A DNA stretch of 64,000 bases from Comamonadaceae bacterium (GTDB lineage: Bacteria; Pseudomonadota; Gammaproteobacteria; Burkholderiales; Burkholderiaceae_C): positions 248,001-312,000 of the forward strand of contig JAIYAR010000013.1 of NCBI GenBank assembly GCA_027488985.1. Direction: 5' to 3'. A program made the position numbers and the translations under genes. Positions within the stretch are counted from its first letter, which is position 1, and the number at the start of each line of letters is the position of its first letter. Below, piece after piece: positions 8,045-17,886 of the stretch. The notes beneath the pieces were generated by a model, which was not told where the DNA came from, made no database searches, and was given only the letters and a program-made list of their open reading frames with translations.

Positions 8045-9703
8045 TCACTCCCGGTCGCGCTCACGGCTCCAGATGGCAACAAAGGCCTTCAGTTTGGCCC
8101 AAGGGCCTACGCGCTCCTCAGACAGCACATCCAGAAAATCCGACAAGCGCTTGGACTTGGCCATGGTGTAGATGGTGAGCGCAATGGTGACCACAAACAC
8201 TACCCCGAACACCAGCACCTTGCGGGACATCGGGGCGTCCGCCTCGGACAGCAGGTTCATGCCCAGAAAGCCGGTGGTGATGGTGCCTATCAAGCCCAGG
8301 ATGGTGACCACCGTCAGACGCACCACGGTGTTGGCCTGGCGGCGCAGGCTGTCGGCCTCCAGGTAGTTGTTCATGTCGGCGATGCGCTCTTTGACTTCCG
8401 AGTACAGCGGGTCCAGTCCGAGGTGCTGCGCGCACTTGGCAAACAGCGCGCGGGTCTGGGCCTGCTCGGAAATTTCATGAAACCAATAGCGGTGGGTAAA
8501 GCGCAGAAAGCTGGCAAAGCTGCTACGGATGCTGCGCTTGAACGCTCGCACGCTGCCGGGGTCGCTGATGTTGAGGTTGCGCAGCGTCTCAGCCAGCCGG
8601 TCTGAAAACATCAACAGCGCAGCCTTCTGAAAGTGCGCGATCAAAAACAGCAGGAAATGCTGGTGCCTGAACTGGGCTAACACACCCCTATCGCGGCATG
8701 AGAAGAACTGGCTCTTGGCATCCCCCACCACGACCAGCGAGTGGCCGGTGCAGAGGTAGCGGGTGTAGGGCGCGGCGCCGCTAGCGGTCCAAAACCGGTC
8801 GTAGCAATAGCGCTCTTCAAAGTCCTGCAAGTGATCATTGGCAAACGGCAGCGCGGCTTCGCCATCGGCACTGCCTGCACCGGTAACCAAACCGAGCCGC
8901 ACAAAATCGCTGCGGCTCAGGGTCTGGGGCTCGTCTACCGCCAGGTAGCCCAACAGGGGCATACGGTAGTACTCGATCTGCCGGTAACGCAATGCGCCCA
9001 CTTGGTCTGAATGGTCGCTCACCAAGGGTTGCAGAAGCCAATCCCAATGGGCAGCAATGCGGGGTGCGCGGTGGCGGGCCACATGCGACATGAACAGATC
9101 GGGCTGCCCTGCATCAGACTGCGCAAGCACTTGGCCCTGCGCGCCCAGCCACTCGGCCTGGTGCAGGCAGTGCTGGGCATGGCCCTGCGTATCCCAACCC
9201 GAGGGATAGCCGCGGCCAAAGCGGTAAAGCAAATCTTGCGCATGCGTGAGCGGCAGGTTGTCGCCCGCCACCTCCACATTGAGTAGCACCAGGTCCAGAT
9301 CCAGAAAGAAATACAGGTCGACGTGCACCACGCTCAGGGTGATGGCTTCCATGCCGGGCCGTAGCACCACCCGCACCGCGCTGACGTCGTGCCGGCGGAA
9401 CACCCGCATGGGCGAGCCGTGCACCTGCCCTCCACCTTTGGCATGGCCTTCACCGTACAGAAAGCGCTGCACATAAGGCAGGAAGGTCACGAACTCGTTG
9501 TAGTGCCGCTCATGAAAGTTGCAGGCGTCGCCGGTGTATTCGTCCACCACTTCGCGCCAGGGCGTTGCGTCTCCCGTGGCGGACAAGATTTCCCAAGGCT
9601 TGGAATGCCGGGCCTCAGCCCCCCTTACCGGCATCAGCCGCAAGGGCCACAACAAAATTTGACCGAAATGGCGGACGCAGTGGGGGGATTCAGGCGTGTG
9701 CAT
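8045..9703 (-). CDS. CorA-like divalent-cation channel/transporter family protein
   Basis: A 552-residue protein with a long cytoplasmic N-terminal part and two C-terminal membrane helices. The first is RLTVVTILGLIGTITTGFLG and ends in GMN (481-483), the signature selectivity motif of CorA-type Mg2+ channels; the second is VLVFGVVFVVTIALTIYTM. A short charged tail follows. The N-terminal ~400 residues are much longer than in classical CorA (~316 total) and are not obviously homologous, so this is a distant branch. The transported ion is unknown. It follows hutH on the same strand with a 43-bp gap, but no functional link to histidine use is evident. Confidence 0.78.
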   Translation of the reverse strand: MHTPESPHCVRHFGQILLWPLRLMPVRGAEARHSKPWEILSATGDATPWREVVDEYTGDACNFHERHYNEFVTFLPYVQRFLYGEGHAKGGGQVHGSPMRVFRRHDVSAVRVVLRPGMEAITLSVVHVDLYFFLDLDLVLLNVEVAGDNLPLTHAQDLLYRFGRGYPSGWDTQGHAQHCLHQAEWLGAQGQVLAQSDAGQPDLFMSHVARHRAPRIAAHWDWLLQPLVSDHSDQVGALRYRQIEYYRMPLLGYLAVDEPQTLSRSDFVRLGLVTGAGSADGEAALPFANDHLQDFEERYCYDRFWTASGAAPYTRYLCTGHSLVVVGDAKSQFFSCRDRGVLAQFRHQHFLLFLIAHFQKAALLMFSDRLAETLRNLNISDPGSVRAFKRSIRSSFASFLRFTHRYWFHEISEQAQTRALFAKCAQHLGLDPLYSEVKERIADMNNYLEADSLRRQANTVVRLTVVTILGLIGTITTGFLGMNLLSEADAPMSRKVLVFGVVFVVTIALTIYTMAKSKRLSDFLDVLSEERVGPWAKLKAFVAIWSRERDRE

Positions 9704-9746
9704 GCCGGTCAGTATCGCACTGGCCGCAGCCGTTTGGAACCCTGCT

Positions 9747-11294
9747 TCAGCCCGGAATCCAGAGTGCCGGCAAGCCGCTCAAGGGCTTCAACAGCTTAGC
9801 CACCACACCGTCTTGCACGAGCTGGGTTGCGTGGGCGATATCGGGCGCAAGGTAACGGTCCACATGGTGAGCGGCGATGTCTTTGCGCAGCAGTGCGTGC
9901 ACCTCTTCCAGTATGGGTGAGCTGGTCAGTGGGCGCAAAAACTCGATGCCTTGCGCGGCCGCCAGCAACTCAATGCCGAGAATGTGCGCCGTGTTGTGGA
10001 TCATGTTTTGCAAACGGCGCGCAGCAAACGTAGCCATGGATACATGGTCTTCCTGGTTGGCGCTGGTGGGCAGGCTGTCCACACTGGCGGGATGGGCTAG
10101 CGACTTGTTTTCAGACGCCAAGGCCGCCGCCGTCACGTGCGCGATCATGAAGCCGCTGTTCAGCCCCGCATCAGCCGTCAGAAATGGCGGCAAGCGCGAC
10201 ACGCTGCTGTCGATCAGCATGGCAATGCGGCGCTCGGCAATCGCCCCCACTTCGGCAATGGCCAGCGCCATGCCGTCAGCAACCAAGGCTACGGGTTCAG
10301 CGTGGAAATTGCCACCAGAAATCATGGCGCCGTCTTCGGGGAACACCAGCGGGTTGTCGGTGACGGCGTTCGCCTCGATCAGCAGCACGCGGGCCGCGTG
10401 GCGCAGCTGGTCCACACAAGCGCCCACGACCTGCGGCTGGCAGCGCAGGCAATACGGGTCTTGCACGCGGTCATCACCCTCGGCGTGGCTGGCGCGTATG
10501 GCGCTGCCCTTGAGCAGCTCGCGGTAGTACTGGGCCACGTCGATCTGGCCGGGCTGGCCGCGCACCGCATGGATGCGCGGGTCGAACGGGCCGTCGCTAC
10601 CACGGGCGGCGTCCAGCGTGAGTGCGCCAATCACCAGTGCAGCCTCCAGCACCGGCTCAAAGGCCAGCAAGCCGTGCAAGGCAAGCGCGGTGGAAGTTTG
10701 GGTGCCGTTGATCAGGGCCAGGCCTTCTTTGGCTTCCAGCGTCAGCGGGGCAATGCCGGCGGCTTGCAGGGCCTGCAGTGCGGGCACGCGCTTGCCGTCT
10801 ACCAGCATGTCGCCCTCGCCCATCAATGCCAGGGTCATGTGCGACAGCGGCGCCAAATCGCCCGAGGCGCCCACCGATCCTTGTGAGGGCACGCAAGGAA
10901 CCAGGCCCGCGTTGTGCACCGCCAGAATGGTGTCCACCACCACCTCGCGGCAGCCCGAGTAGCCGCGCGCCAGACTGGCGGCCTTGGTAGCCATCATCAA
11001 CCGCATGATGGGGGCCGCCAGCGGCTCGCCCACGCCCACGCTGTGGCTGCGAATCAGATTGCGCTGAAGGGTATCGAGCTGGTCTTTGTCGATACGCTTG
11101 TTCGCCAACTTGCCAAAGCCGGTGTTCACGCCATAGACAGGCGCGTCGCCATCGGCTGCCGCCTTGACCAGCGCATGGGCGGCGCGGATGTTGACGCGGG
11201 CGGATTCGGGGAGGCTCAGCTGGCACACGCCGGCGTGGATGAGGCCGAGTTCGTCCAGCGTGATCTTGCCGGGGTTGAGGATGAGAGAAGTCAT
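9747..11294 (-). CDS. hutH: Histidine ammonia-lyase
   Basis: A 515-residue lyase that removes ammonia from L-histidine to give urocanate, the first step of histidine degradation. [12 protein letters not shown] contains Ala143-Ser144-Gly145, which cyclises to the MIO electrophile. [11 protein letters not shown] (about 54-64) and [12 protein letters not shown] are further family signatures. It lies 16 bp downstream of hutU on the same strand, so the two form an operon read away from hutCDIGF. Regulation is probably through HutC at the operator in the hutU/hutC spacer. Confidence 0.97.
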   Translation of the reverse strand: MTSLILNPGKITLDELGLIHAGVCQLSLPESARVNIRAAHALVKAAADGDAPVYGVNTGFGKLANKRIDKDQLDTLQRNLIRSHSVGVGEPLAAPIMRLMMATKAASLARGYSGCREVVVDTILAVHNAGLVPCVPSQGSVGASGDLAPLSHMTLALMGEGDMLVDGKRVPALQALQAAGIAPLTLEAKEGLALINGTQTSTALALHGLLAFEPVLEAALVIGALTLDAARGSDGPFDPRIHAVRGQPGQIDVAQYYRELLKGSAIRASHAEGDDRVQDPYCLRCQPQVVGACVDQLRHAARVLLIEANAVTDNPLVFPEDGAMISGGNFHAEPVALVADGMALAIAEVGAIAERRIAMLIDSSVSRLPPFLTADAGLNSGFMIAHVTAAALASENKSLAHPASVDSLPTSANQEDHVSMATFAARRLQNMIHNTAHILGIELLAAAQGIEFLRPLTSSPILEEVHALLRKDIAAHHVDRYLAPDIAHATQLVQDGVVAKLLKPLSGLPALWIPG

Positions 11295-11310
11295 TCCGTC
11301 GTCTTTCTGG

Positions 11311-12996
11311 TTATTTCGTCAACATGGGCAAGTTCATGCCTTGCTCTTTGGCGCATTGTTTGGCGATGTCGTAGCCCGCATCCGCATGGCGCATGACGCC
11401 GGTACCGGGGTCGTTCCAGAGCACGCGCTCCAGGCGCTTGGCAGCTGCGTCTGTGCCGTCGGCCACGATGACCACGCCGCTGTGCTGGCTGTAGCCCATG
11501 CCCACGCCACCGCCATGGTGCAAGCTGACCCAAGTGGCGCCGCCGGCGGTGTTGAGCAAGGCGTTGAGCAAAGGCCAGTCGCTCACCGCGTCTGAGCCGT
11601 CTTGCATGCTTTCAGTCTCGCGGTTGGGTGATGCTACCGAGCCGCTGTCCAGGTGGTCACGGCCGATGACGATGGGAGCCTTGAGCTCGCCGTTTTTCAC
11701 CATCTCGTTAAAGGCTAAACCCGCGCGGTGGCGCTCACCCAGGCCGATCCAGCAGATGCGCGCCGGCAGGCCCTGGAAGGCAATGCGCTCGCCCGCCATA
11801 TCCAGCCAGCGGTGCAGGTGCGCGTCTTCAGGAAACAACTCTTTCATCTTGGCGTCCGTCTTGCGAATGTCTTCCGGGTCGCCACTCAAGGCCACCCAGC
11901 GGAACGGACCCTTGCCCCGGCAGAACAAGGGGCGCACGTAGGCGGGCACAAAGCCGGGGAAGTCAAACGCGTTCTTCACGCCCTGGTCCAGCGCCACCTG
12001 GCGAATGTTGTTGCCGTAGTCCACCGTAGGAATGCCCATGGACTGGAAATCCAACATGGCCTGCACATGCACCGCGCATCCTTGTGCAGCCGCCTGGCGC
12101 AATGCGGCGTGTTGGGTGTCATCCGCCTGGGCTGCGCGCCATTGCTCTACCGACCAGCCGGGTGGCAAATAACCGTGCACCAGGTCGTGTGCAGAGGTCT
12201 GGTCGGTAACCATGTCGGGGCGCGGGCCACCGGTGCGCGCGCGGCGCACCATCTCAGGCAGCAGCTCAGCAGCATTGCCCAGCAGGGCCACTGACACAGC
12301 TTTGCCTTCAGCCGCATAGCGGGCCATGCGTTGCAGCGCGTCGTCCAGATCCGTGGCTTGCTCATCCACATAACGGGTCTTGAGGCGGAAATCGATACGG
12401 CTTTGCTGGCACTCGATATTCAGGGACGAAGCCCCTGCAAAGCTGGCCGCCAGCGGCTGCGCGCCACCCATGCCACCCAGGCCAGCCGTCAAAATCCATT
12501 TGCCTTGCAGATTGCCACCAAAGTGCTGCTTGCCGGCTTCCACAAACGTCTCGTAAGTGCCCTGCACGATGCCCTGGCTGCCGATGTAGATCCAGCTGCC
12601 GGCCGTCATCTGGCCGTACATCATCAGGCCCTTTTTATCCAGCTCATGGAAGTGCTCCCAGGTCGCCCACTTGGGCACCAGGTTGGAGTTGGCAATCAGC
12701 ACACGTGGTGCATCCGCATGACTGCGGAACACGCCCACCGGCTTGCCGCTTTGCACCAGCAGGGTTTCGTCTTCATTCAAGTTGCGCAGGCTCTCCAGGA
12801 TGGCGTCAAAGCATTCCCAGTTGCGCGCTGCCTTGCCGATGCCGCCATACACCACCAGCGCATCCGGATCTTCTGCCACCTCAGGGTCCAGGTTGTTTTG
12901 CAGCATGCGGTAGGCGGCCTCAATAAGCCAGTTTTTGCAATGCAGGGTGGTGCCTTGGGGTGCGCGCACAGGCCGGGCTTTGGAGGGTGCAGACAT
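11311..12996 (-). CDS. hutU: Urocanate hydratase
   Basis: A 561-residue NAD+-dependent hydratase converting urocanate to 4-imidazolone-5-propionate. Family blocks include [13 protein letters not shown], the glycine-rich [15 protein letters not shown]-binding region, and [15 protein letters not shown] near the C-terminus with the [13 protein letters not shown] motif. The start is ATG at 12996 (MSAPSKARP); the frame extends to a TTG at 13017, which is less likely. It heads the hutU-hutH transcription unit, with the HutC-type palindrome about 45 bp upstream. Confidence 0.97.
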   Translation of the reverse strand: MSAPSKARPVRAPQGTTLHCKNWLIEAAYRMLQNNLDPEVAEDPDALVVYGGIGKAARNWECFDAILESLRNLNEDETLLVQSGKPVGVFRSHADAPRVLIANSNLVPKWATWEHFHELDKKGLMMYGQMTAGSWIYIGSQGIVQGTYETFVEAGKQHFGGNLQGKWILTAGLGGMGGAQPLAASFAGASSLNIECQQSRIDFRLKTRYVDEQATDLDDALQRMARYAAEGKAVSVALLGNAAELLPEMVRRARTGGPRPDMVTDQTSAHDLVHGYLPPGWSVEQWRAAQADDTQHAALRQAAAQGCAVHVQAMLDFQSMGIPTVDYGNNIRQVALDQGVKNAFDFPGFVPAYVRPLFCRGKGPFRWVALSGDPEDIRKTDAKMKELFPEDAHLHRWLDMAGERIAFQGLPARICWIGLGERHRAGLAFNEMVKNGELKAPIVIGRDHLDSGSVASPNRETESMQDGSDAVSDWPLLNALLNTAGGATWVSLHHGGGVGMGYSQHSGVVIVADGTDAAAKRLERVLWNDPGTGVMRHADAGYDIAKQCAKEQGMNLPMLTK

Positions 12997-13040
12997 CTTC
13001 AAACTCGCTTTCAACAAAAATTCGATGTCGCGAAGTCTAC

Positions 13041-13053
13041 TTGTCTAGACATG
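13041..13053. promoter_or_regulatory. HutC operator candidate
   Basis: The perfect palindrome TGTCTAGACA (13042-13051), in the wider context TTGTCTAGACATG, sits in the 79-bp spacer between divergent hutU and hutC. It resembles the TGTATAGACA-like half-palindromes reported for HutC in other proteobacteria. One site could serve both arms and hutC itself. The HutC role is inferred from position and resemblance. Confidence 0.65.
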
Positions 13054-13075
13054 CCTATGCAACTACAATTTGCTG

Positions 13076-13804
13076 ATGGTTTCCACCAACTCCACGCCCT
13101 CAGGCGCTGCGGCGCCCTACACCCACGTCAAAAACTTTTTGATGGAGGGCCTGTCGCAAGGCCGCTGGACACCGGGCAGCCAGATGCCCTCCGAGTCCGA
13201 GCTGGTGCAGCAGTTCAAGGTCAGTCGCATGACGGTGGGCCGCGCTATCCGCGAGTTGCAAGCAGAAGGCTTTGTCACCCGGGTACAAGGTGTGGGCACC
13301 TTTGCGGCGCATCTGGCGCGGGTGTCATCCACCCTGACCATCAAGGACTTGCACGAAGAAATCGCCGCCCGCGGCCACCAGCACCAAGCACGGGTTGTGC
13401 TGTCGCGCGAGGAGCTAGCGGTGGACGGCTTGGCCCAGCAACTGGGCCTGCCGCTGGGGGCGCCGGTGTTTCACACCCTCATCGTGCACTTCGAGAACGG
13501 CGTGCCGCTGCAGTGCGAAGACCGCTACGTGAACCCCGCCTGCGCGCCCGACTATTTGAGCGTGGACTTCAGCCAGACCACACCTACCCACTACCTGCTG
13601 GAAGTCGCCCCCCTCTGGGAGGCGCAGTACTCCATCGAGGCCGGCCCACCCAGCACGCAAGAAGCGGAGTTGCTGGGCATCACCCCGCAGGACCCCTGCC
13701 TCATCATCGTGCGCCGCACCATGAACCGCGATGTGCCCATCACCCTGGCGCGCCTGGTGCACCCCGGCACGCGCTACCAGATTCAAGGGCAGTTCAAGCC
13801 ATGA
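13076..13804 (+). CDS. hutC: Histidine-utilisation repressor, GntR family
   Basis: A 242-residue regulator with an N-terminal winged helix (PSESELVQQFKVSRMTVGRA, about residues 40-60) and a C-terminal UTRA ligand domain, the architecture of HutC, which releases DNA on binding urocanate. The start is ATG 13076; the frame also holds TTG 13070. Its stop overlaps the hutD start (ATGA), indicating translational coupling in hutCDIGF. It probably represses both arms of the cluster from the TGTCTAGACA palindrome just upstream. Confidence 0.93.
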   Translation: MVSTNSTPSGAAAPYTHVKNFLMEGLSQGRWTPGSQMPSESELVQQFKVSRMTVGRAIRELQAEGFVTRVQGVGTFAAHLARVSSTLTIKDLHEEIAARGHQHQARVVLSREELAVDGLAQQLGLPLGAPVFHTLIVHFENGVPLQCEDRYVNPACAPDYLSVDFSQTTPTHYLLEVAPLWEAQYSIEAGPPSTQEAELLGITPQDPCLIIVRRTMNRDVPITLARLVHPGTRYQIQGQFKP

Positions 13805-14397
13805 CGCTGCAAATCATCCACGCGCAAGAATGCGCACCCCAGCCCTGGCGCAACGGTGGAGGCCAGACCCGTGAACTGCTGGTGTGGCCGCCTGGGGGCG
13901 ACTGGCAGCTGCGCATCAGCCGGGCTGACATTGCGGCGGACGGCCCTTTCTCTGCTTTCCCCGGTGTGCAACGCTGGTTCGCCGTGTTGCAAGGCGCGGG
14001 GGTGGAATTGGCGCTGCCTGTGCCGCACACATTGCGTGCCGGCGATGCGCCGCTGGAATTTGACGGTGCGTCTGCGCCCGACTGCCGCCTGCTGGACGGC
14101 CCCACCCGGGACCTGAATCTGATGGCGCGGCAAGGCCAAGGCCTCATGCAGACAGTCATTGCGGGGCAACCCTGGCACAGCCTGCTGGCCATGCGCGGCC
14201 TGTACAGCACCGGCGCCGGCACATGGAGCGACGGCGCACGCCAAGTGCAAATCAGCGCCCACACTCTGCTGTGGGACGAGACGCCCGGCAGCGCACCGTG
14301 GACGTTTACCCCGGACACCTGCACAGAGCCCACTGACGACGCACCGGCCTACTGGCTGGGCTTCACCCCGCACACACCTGAGGGAGCCACACCATGA
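13801..14397 (+). CDS. hutD: HutD family protein
   Basis: A 198-residue cupin-like HutD protein. The N-terminal [20 protein letters not shown] and the [19 protein letters not shown] block are typical. HutD is a conserved hut-cluster member proposed to limit excess hut activity, perhaps by binding an intermediate such as formylglutamate; its biochemical role is not settled. ATGA overlaps couple it to hutC upstream and hutI downstream. Confidence 0.92.
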   Translation: MTLQIIHAQECAPQPWRNGGGQTRELLVWPPGGDWQLRISRADIAADGPFSAFPGVQRWFAVLQGAGVELALPVPHTLRAGDAPLEFDGASAPDCRLLDGPTRDLNLMARQGQGLMQTVIAGQPWHSLLAMRGLYSTGAGTWSDGARQVQISAHTLLWDETPGSAPWTFTPDTCTEPTDDAPAYWLGFTPHTPEGATP

Positions 14398-15623
14398 GCC
14401 TTACCCACACCGCCACCACGCTTTGGCACCACGCCCGCATCGCCAGCCTGCATGGCAACGAACCCTGGGGGTGGCTGGAAGACGGCGCCATGCTGACCCG
14501 TGGGGAACACATCGTCTGGTGCGGCCTGCGCTCTGACCTGCCTGCTGAGCACAGGCAAAGCATCACGCAAGAGGTAGATTTGGATGGCGCCCTGGTCACC
14601 CCCGGCCTGGTGGACTGCCACACCCACCTCGTATACGGTGGCGACCGCGCAGCTGAGTTCGAAATGCGCTTGCAAGGCGCCAGCTACGAGCAGATTGCGC
14701 AAGCAGGCGGCGGCATACGCTCCAGCGTGACTGCCACCCGTGCCGCCAGCGAATCCACCTTACTCGACAGCGCCACCCGCCGCGCCCGCAGCTTGATGGC
14801 AGAGGGCGTGACCACCGTCGAGATCAAGTCCGGCTACGGCCTGAGTCTGGAGGACGAGGCCCGTTGCCTGCGCGTGGCGCGCACCTTGGGCGAGAGCCTG
14901 CCCTTGAGCGTGCGCACCACCTACCTCGGCGCCCACGCCGTACCCCCCGAATATGCAGGCCGCAGCGACGACTATGTCGACGCCGTGTGCGCCTGGATGC
15001 CCCAGCTTCATGCACAAGGGCTGGTGGACGCAGTAGACGCATTTTGCGAGACCATAGGCTTCACCCCCGCTCAAACGCGGCGCGTGTTTGAGGCGGCGCG
15101 CGCCTTGGGCCTGCCCGTCAAGCTGCATGCCGAGCAGCTCAGCGACCAGGGCGGAGCGGCGCTGGCAGCCGAATTCGGCGCCCTCTCGTGCGACCACCTG
15201 GAGCACCTGAGCGACGCCGGCATTCGCGCCATGCAGGCAGCCGGCACCGTCGCTGTGCTGCTGCCCGGCGCCTATTATTTTTTGCGCGAAACCAAGCTGC
15301 CGCCCATAGAAGTCCTGCGCGCCCAGAGTGTGCCGATGGCCATCGCCAGCGACCACAACCCCGGCACCTCGCCCGGCTTGTCGATGCTGCTTATGCTCAA
15401 CATGGCCTGCACCCTGTTCCGCCTGACACCCGAAGAAGTGCTGCGCGGCGCCACAGTGAACGGTGCACGTGCGCTAGGCCTGCACGACCGGGGCACCTTA
15501 GCTGCCGGCCAGCGAGCCGACTTCTGTATGTGGGACCTGGACCACCCCCGCGAACTATCCTACTGGTTCGGCCACAACCCTTGCCGCCGCACCTTCGTGG
15601 GCGGACTGGAGCGCACTCTGTGA
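14394..15623 (+). CDS. hutI: Imidazolonepropionase
   Basis: A 409-residue amidohydrolase-superfamily enzyme that hydrolyses imidazolone-5-propionate to N-formimino-L-glutamate. Metal ligands begin with His76 and His78 in [14 protein letters not shown]; the later [11 protein letters not shown] and the aspartate in [13 protein letters not shown] complete the site. The length is typical. It overlaps hutD by ATGA and hutG by GTGA. Confidence 0.97.
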   Translation: MSLTHTATTLWHHARIASLHGNEPWGWLEDGAMLTRGEHIVWCGLRSDLPAEHRQSITQEVDLDGALVTPGLVDCHTHLVYGGDRAAEFEMRLQGASYEQIAQAGGGIRSSVTATRAASESTLLDSATRRARSLMAEGVTTVEIKSGYGLSLEDEARCLRVARTLGESLPLSVRTTYLGAHAVPPEYAGRSDDYVDAVCAWMPQLHAQGLVDAVDAFCETIGFTPAQTRRVFEAARALGLPVKLHAEQLSDQGGAALAAEFGALSCDHLEHLSDAGIRAMQAAGTVAVLLPGAYYFLRETKLPPIEVLRAQSVPMAIASDHNPGTSPGLSMLLMLNMACTLFRLTPEEVLRGATVNGARALGLHDRGTLAAGQRADFCMWDLDHPRELSYWFGHNPCRRTFVGGLERTL

Positions 15624-16441
15624 CACAAGCTAAGCCCCACCCCATCCATCACCCCACCTACACCCTCACGCCCGGCAGCAGCCCGTTGCTGGTGAGTTTT
15701 CCACATGTGGGCACCGACATCCCCGACGCCATCCGCAGACGCTTAGTGCCCCGCGCACATGCCGCGGAAGACACCGACTGGCATTTGGAGGCCCTCTATG
15801 CCTTTGTGCTCGAGATGGGAGCCGGTACCCTCGTCCCGCGCCATGCCCGCTATGTGGTGGACCTGAACCGCCCGCCCGAGAACGCGCCCATGTACCCCGG
15901 CGTGAACAACACCGAGCTGTGCCCCACCCGCTTTTTCAGTGGCGAGCCGCTGTACCTGCCGGGCCAGGAGCCCACAGAATCGGAAATCGCCCAGCGCGTA
16001 GCGGACTATTGGCGCCCCTATCACGACGCGCTGAGCGGCGAACTACAGCGCCTGCGCACCCTGCATGGCCATGCGGTGCTGTTTGATGCGCACAGCATCT
16101 GCTCGATGCTGCCCTGGCTGTTCGAAGGCCGCCTGCCGGACCTGAACCTTGGAACCGCAAATGGCACTAGCGCCGCACCAGATCTGCGCGAGCAGCTATC
16201 GAAAGTATTGCAAAGCCAATCAGAGTTCACGCAGGTGGTGGACGGCCGCTTCAAAGGCGGATACATCACCCGGAACTACGGACGCCCGGCGGAGCAGGTG
16301 CACGCTATCCAGCTGGAAATGTGCTGGCGCTGCTACATGGCTGAGGAGCCGCCCTACGCCATCGCACCAGACCGCGCAGCCCGCGTGCTGCCCGTTTTGC
16401 AAGCCTTGGTGCGCACCATGACCGACTGGAGGCCCGCATGA
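15620..16441 (+). CDS. hutG: N-formylglutamate deformylase
   Basis: A 273-residue zinc hydrolase that splits N-formyl-L-glutamate into glutamate and formate, the last step of the five-step hut route. [13 protein letters not shown] near the N-terminus, [23 protein letters not shown] and [11 protein letters not shown] are family motifs. The start is GTG overlapping the hutI stop (GTGA). About residues 182-198 ([17 protein letters not shown]) are encoded by a copy of the palindromic repeat with an exact 16-base match to its core, without frame disruption; this region is a surface helix in the family by inference. It overlaps hutF by ATGA. Confidence 0.93.
   Translation: MTQAKPHPIHHPTYTLTPGSSPLLVSFPHVGTDIPDAIRRRLVPRAHAAEDTDWHLEALYAFVLEMGAGTLVPRHARYVVDLNRPPENAPMYPGVNNTELCPTRFFSGEPLYLPGQEPTESEIAQRVADYWRPYHDALSGELQRLRTLHGHAVLFDAHSICSMLPWLFEGRLPDLNLGTANGTSAAPDLREQLSKVLQSQSEFTQVVDGRFKGGYITRNYGRPAEQVHAIQLEMCWRCYMAEEPPYAIAPDRAARVLPVLQALVRTMTDWRPA
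16165..16214 (+). repeat. Palindromic repeat element, copy 5, inside hutG
   Basis: Contains TGCGCGAGCAGCTATC, identical to the family core, with ACTAGCGC at the left and TATTGCAAA at the right. It lies fully inside hutG and is read as [16 protein letters not shown]. The loop bases are diverged, as expected if protein-level constraint acts. Confidence 0.75.
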
Positions 16442-17829
16442 GCGAGCATGTTTTTTGGGCTCCACAGGCCTGGGTGCATGGTCGCTGGGAGCGCGATGTG
16501 TGCCTCGAAGTCGATGCACGCGGCCACTGGGCAGGCATCACGCCAGGCATCACTCAGCCACCGGCCAACGCCACAGTGCTGCGGGGCCCGGTGTTGCCGG
16601 GTTTGGTGAATGCACATAGCCACGCCTTCCAACGGGCGTTTGCCGGCCTGGCGGAGCGGCGCGAGACCGAGGCGGACGACTTCTGGTCTTGGCGGGACCG
16701 CATGTATGGCGCGGCCCTGCGCATCACGCCCGCGCAGATGCGGGCCGTGGCCGCCCAGCTTTATGTGGAGCTGCTGCAAGGCGGCTACACGCAGGTGTGT
16801 GAGTTCCATTACCTGCACCACCAGGAAGATGGTCAGCCCTACGCGGATGAAGCCACCATGGCCTTGGCCCTGGCCGATGCAGCGCAGGACGCGGGCATGG
16901 GCCTGACACTGCTGCCCGTGTTGTACGAGCGCGCCGGTTTCAAGCAACCCGACCTGCGCCCCGACCAGCGGCGTTTTGCCGGCACCCCGGAATTCATCGC
17001 CCGCTTGCAGTCCACGGTGCAGGCCAGCGGCCGCCCGCTGCTGAATGCGGGCGTGGCCATCCACTCGCTGCGGGCTGCGTCAGCCGCATCCATAGACGCC
17101 TTGCTGGCCCACGTGGGCGATGCAGATATGCCCATCCACATTCATGTGGCTGAGCAAATGCAGGAGGTGCGCGACTGCCTGGCCTCCACCGGCCAACGCC
17201 CCATCGCTCACCTGGTGCAACGTTGGTCCATGGACTCGCGATGGCAACTGGTTCATGCCACCCACACCGAGGTTACAGAGATTGACGCCGTGGCACGCAG
17301 TGGCGCCGGCATTGTGATCTGCCCCAGCACTGAGGGCAACCTGGGCGACGGCTTTGCTGACCTGCCCGGCTGGCTGGCCGCAGGCGTGCGCATGGCACTG
17401 GGTTCCGACAGCCATGTGGGACGGCAATGGAACGAAGAAATCCGATGGCTGGAATACGGCCAACGCTTGCGACTGCAACAGCGTAACGTGGCGGCAGCGC
17501 CAGGGAGTCAGCCTGCTACCGCTGCGCGCCTGTTTGAGGCGGCTGTGCACGCCGGCGGCCTGGCGGCCGGCCAAACGCAGTGGGGGCTAGCGCGCGGTGG
17601 GCGCGCCGACCTGCTGGTGCTGGACACCGAAGCCAGCGGCATGCAGGGCATACCTGCCAGCCACACGTTGGATGCGCTGGTGTTTGCCAGCCAGGGCAAA
17701 AGTTTCAGCGAGGTGTATGTGGCAGGCCGGCAGGTCGTGGCCCGGGGCCGCCACATCGCGCAGGCACAGATTGCGCAGCAGTTTGAAGCCACCATGCAAG
17801 CCCTGTGGGGAGAAAAAGTAATCAAATAG
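16438..17829 (+). CDS. hutF: Formimidoylglutamate deiminase
   Basis: A 463-residue amidohydrolase that deaminates N-formimino-L-glutamate to N-formyl-L-glutamate, feeding HutG. LVNAHSHAFQRAFAG gives the metal pair His60/His62. The IHIHVAEQMQEV and LGSDSHVGRQWNEE blocks supply further metal and substrate contacts. Presence of both HutF and a HutG deformylase shows the five-step pathway rather than direct formiminoglutamase cleavage. It is the last gene of hutCDIGF; the stop is followed at once by repeat copy 6. Confidence 0.96.
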   Translation: MSEHVFWAPQAWVHGRWERDVCLEVDARGHWAGITPGITQPPANATVLRGPVLPGLVNAHSHAFQRAFAGLAERRETEADDFWSWRDRMYGAALRITPAQMRAVAAQLYVELLQGGYTQVCEFHYLHHQEDGQPYADEATMALALADAAQDAGMGLTLLPVLYERAGFKQPDLRPDQRRFAGTPEFIARLQSTVQASGRPLLNAGVAIHSLRAASAASIDALLAHVGDADMPIHIHVAEQMQEVRDCLASTGQRPIAHLVQRWSMDSRWQLVHATHTEVTEIDAVARSGAGIVICPSTEGNLGDGFADLPGWLAAGVRMALGSDSHVGRQWNEEIRWLEYGQRLRLQQRNVAAAPGSQPATAARLFEAAVHAGGLAAGQTQWGLARGGRADLLVLDTEASGMQGIPASHTLDALVFASQGKSFSEVYVAGRQVVARGRHIAQAQIAQQFEATMQALWGEKVIK

Positions 17830-17880
17830 GCCACTACCGCTCGTCAATAATGCGCAAGCAGCTACTATTTTTATAGCAAA
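17828..17880 (+). repeat. Palindromic repeat element, copy 6
   Basis: It fills the 57-bp gap between convergent hutF and the LysR gene. GCTCG-N11-CAAGC has one mismatch in the first stem, and GCTA-CTATTTTTA-TAGC forms the second. It overlaps the hutF stop codon by about two bases. It may act as a shared 3'-end structure for both transcripts. Confidence 0.85.
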
Positions 17881-17886
17881 TAAAGC

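Noticed and set aside
12331..13800. Long open frame antisense to hutU and hutC, running into hutD
   Set aside because: Only the part from 13801 is real (hutD). The upstream section is a stop-poor antisense frame caused by high GC and codon bias, with no motifs.
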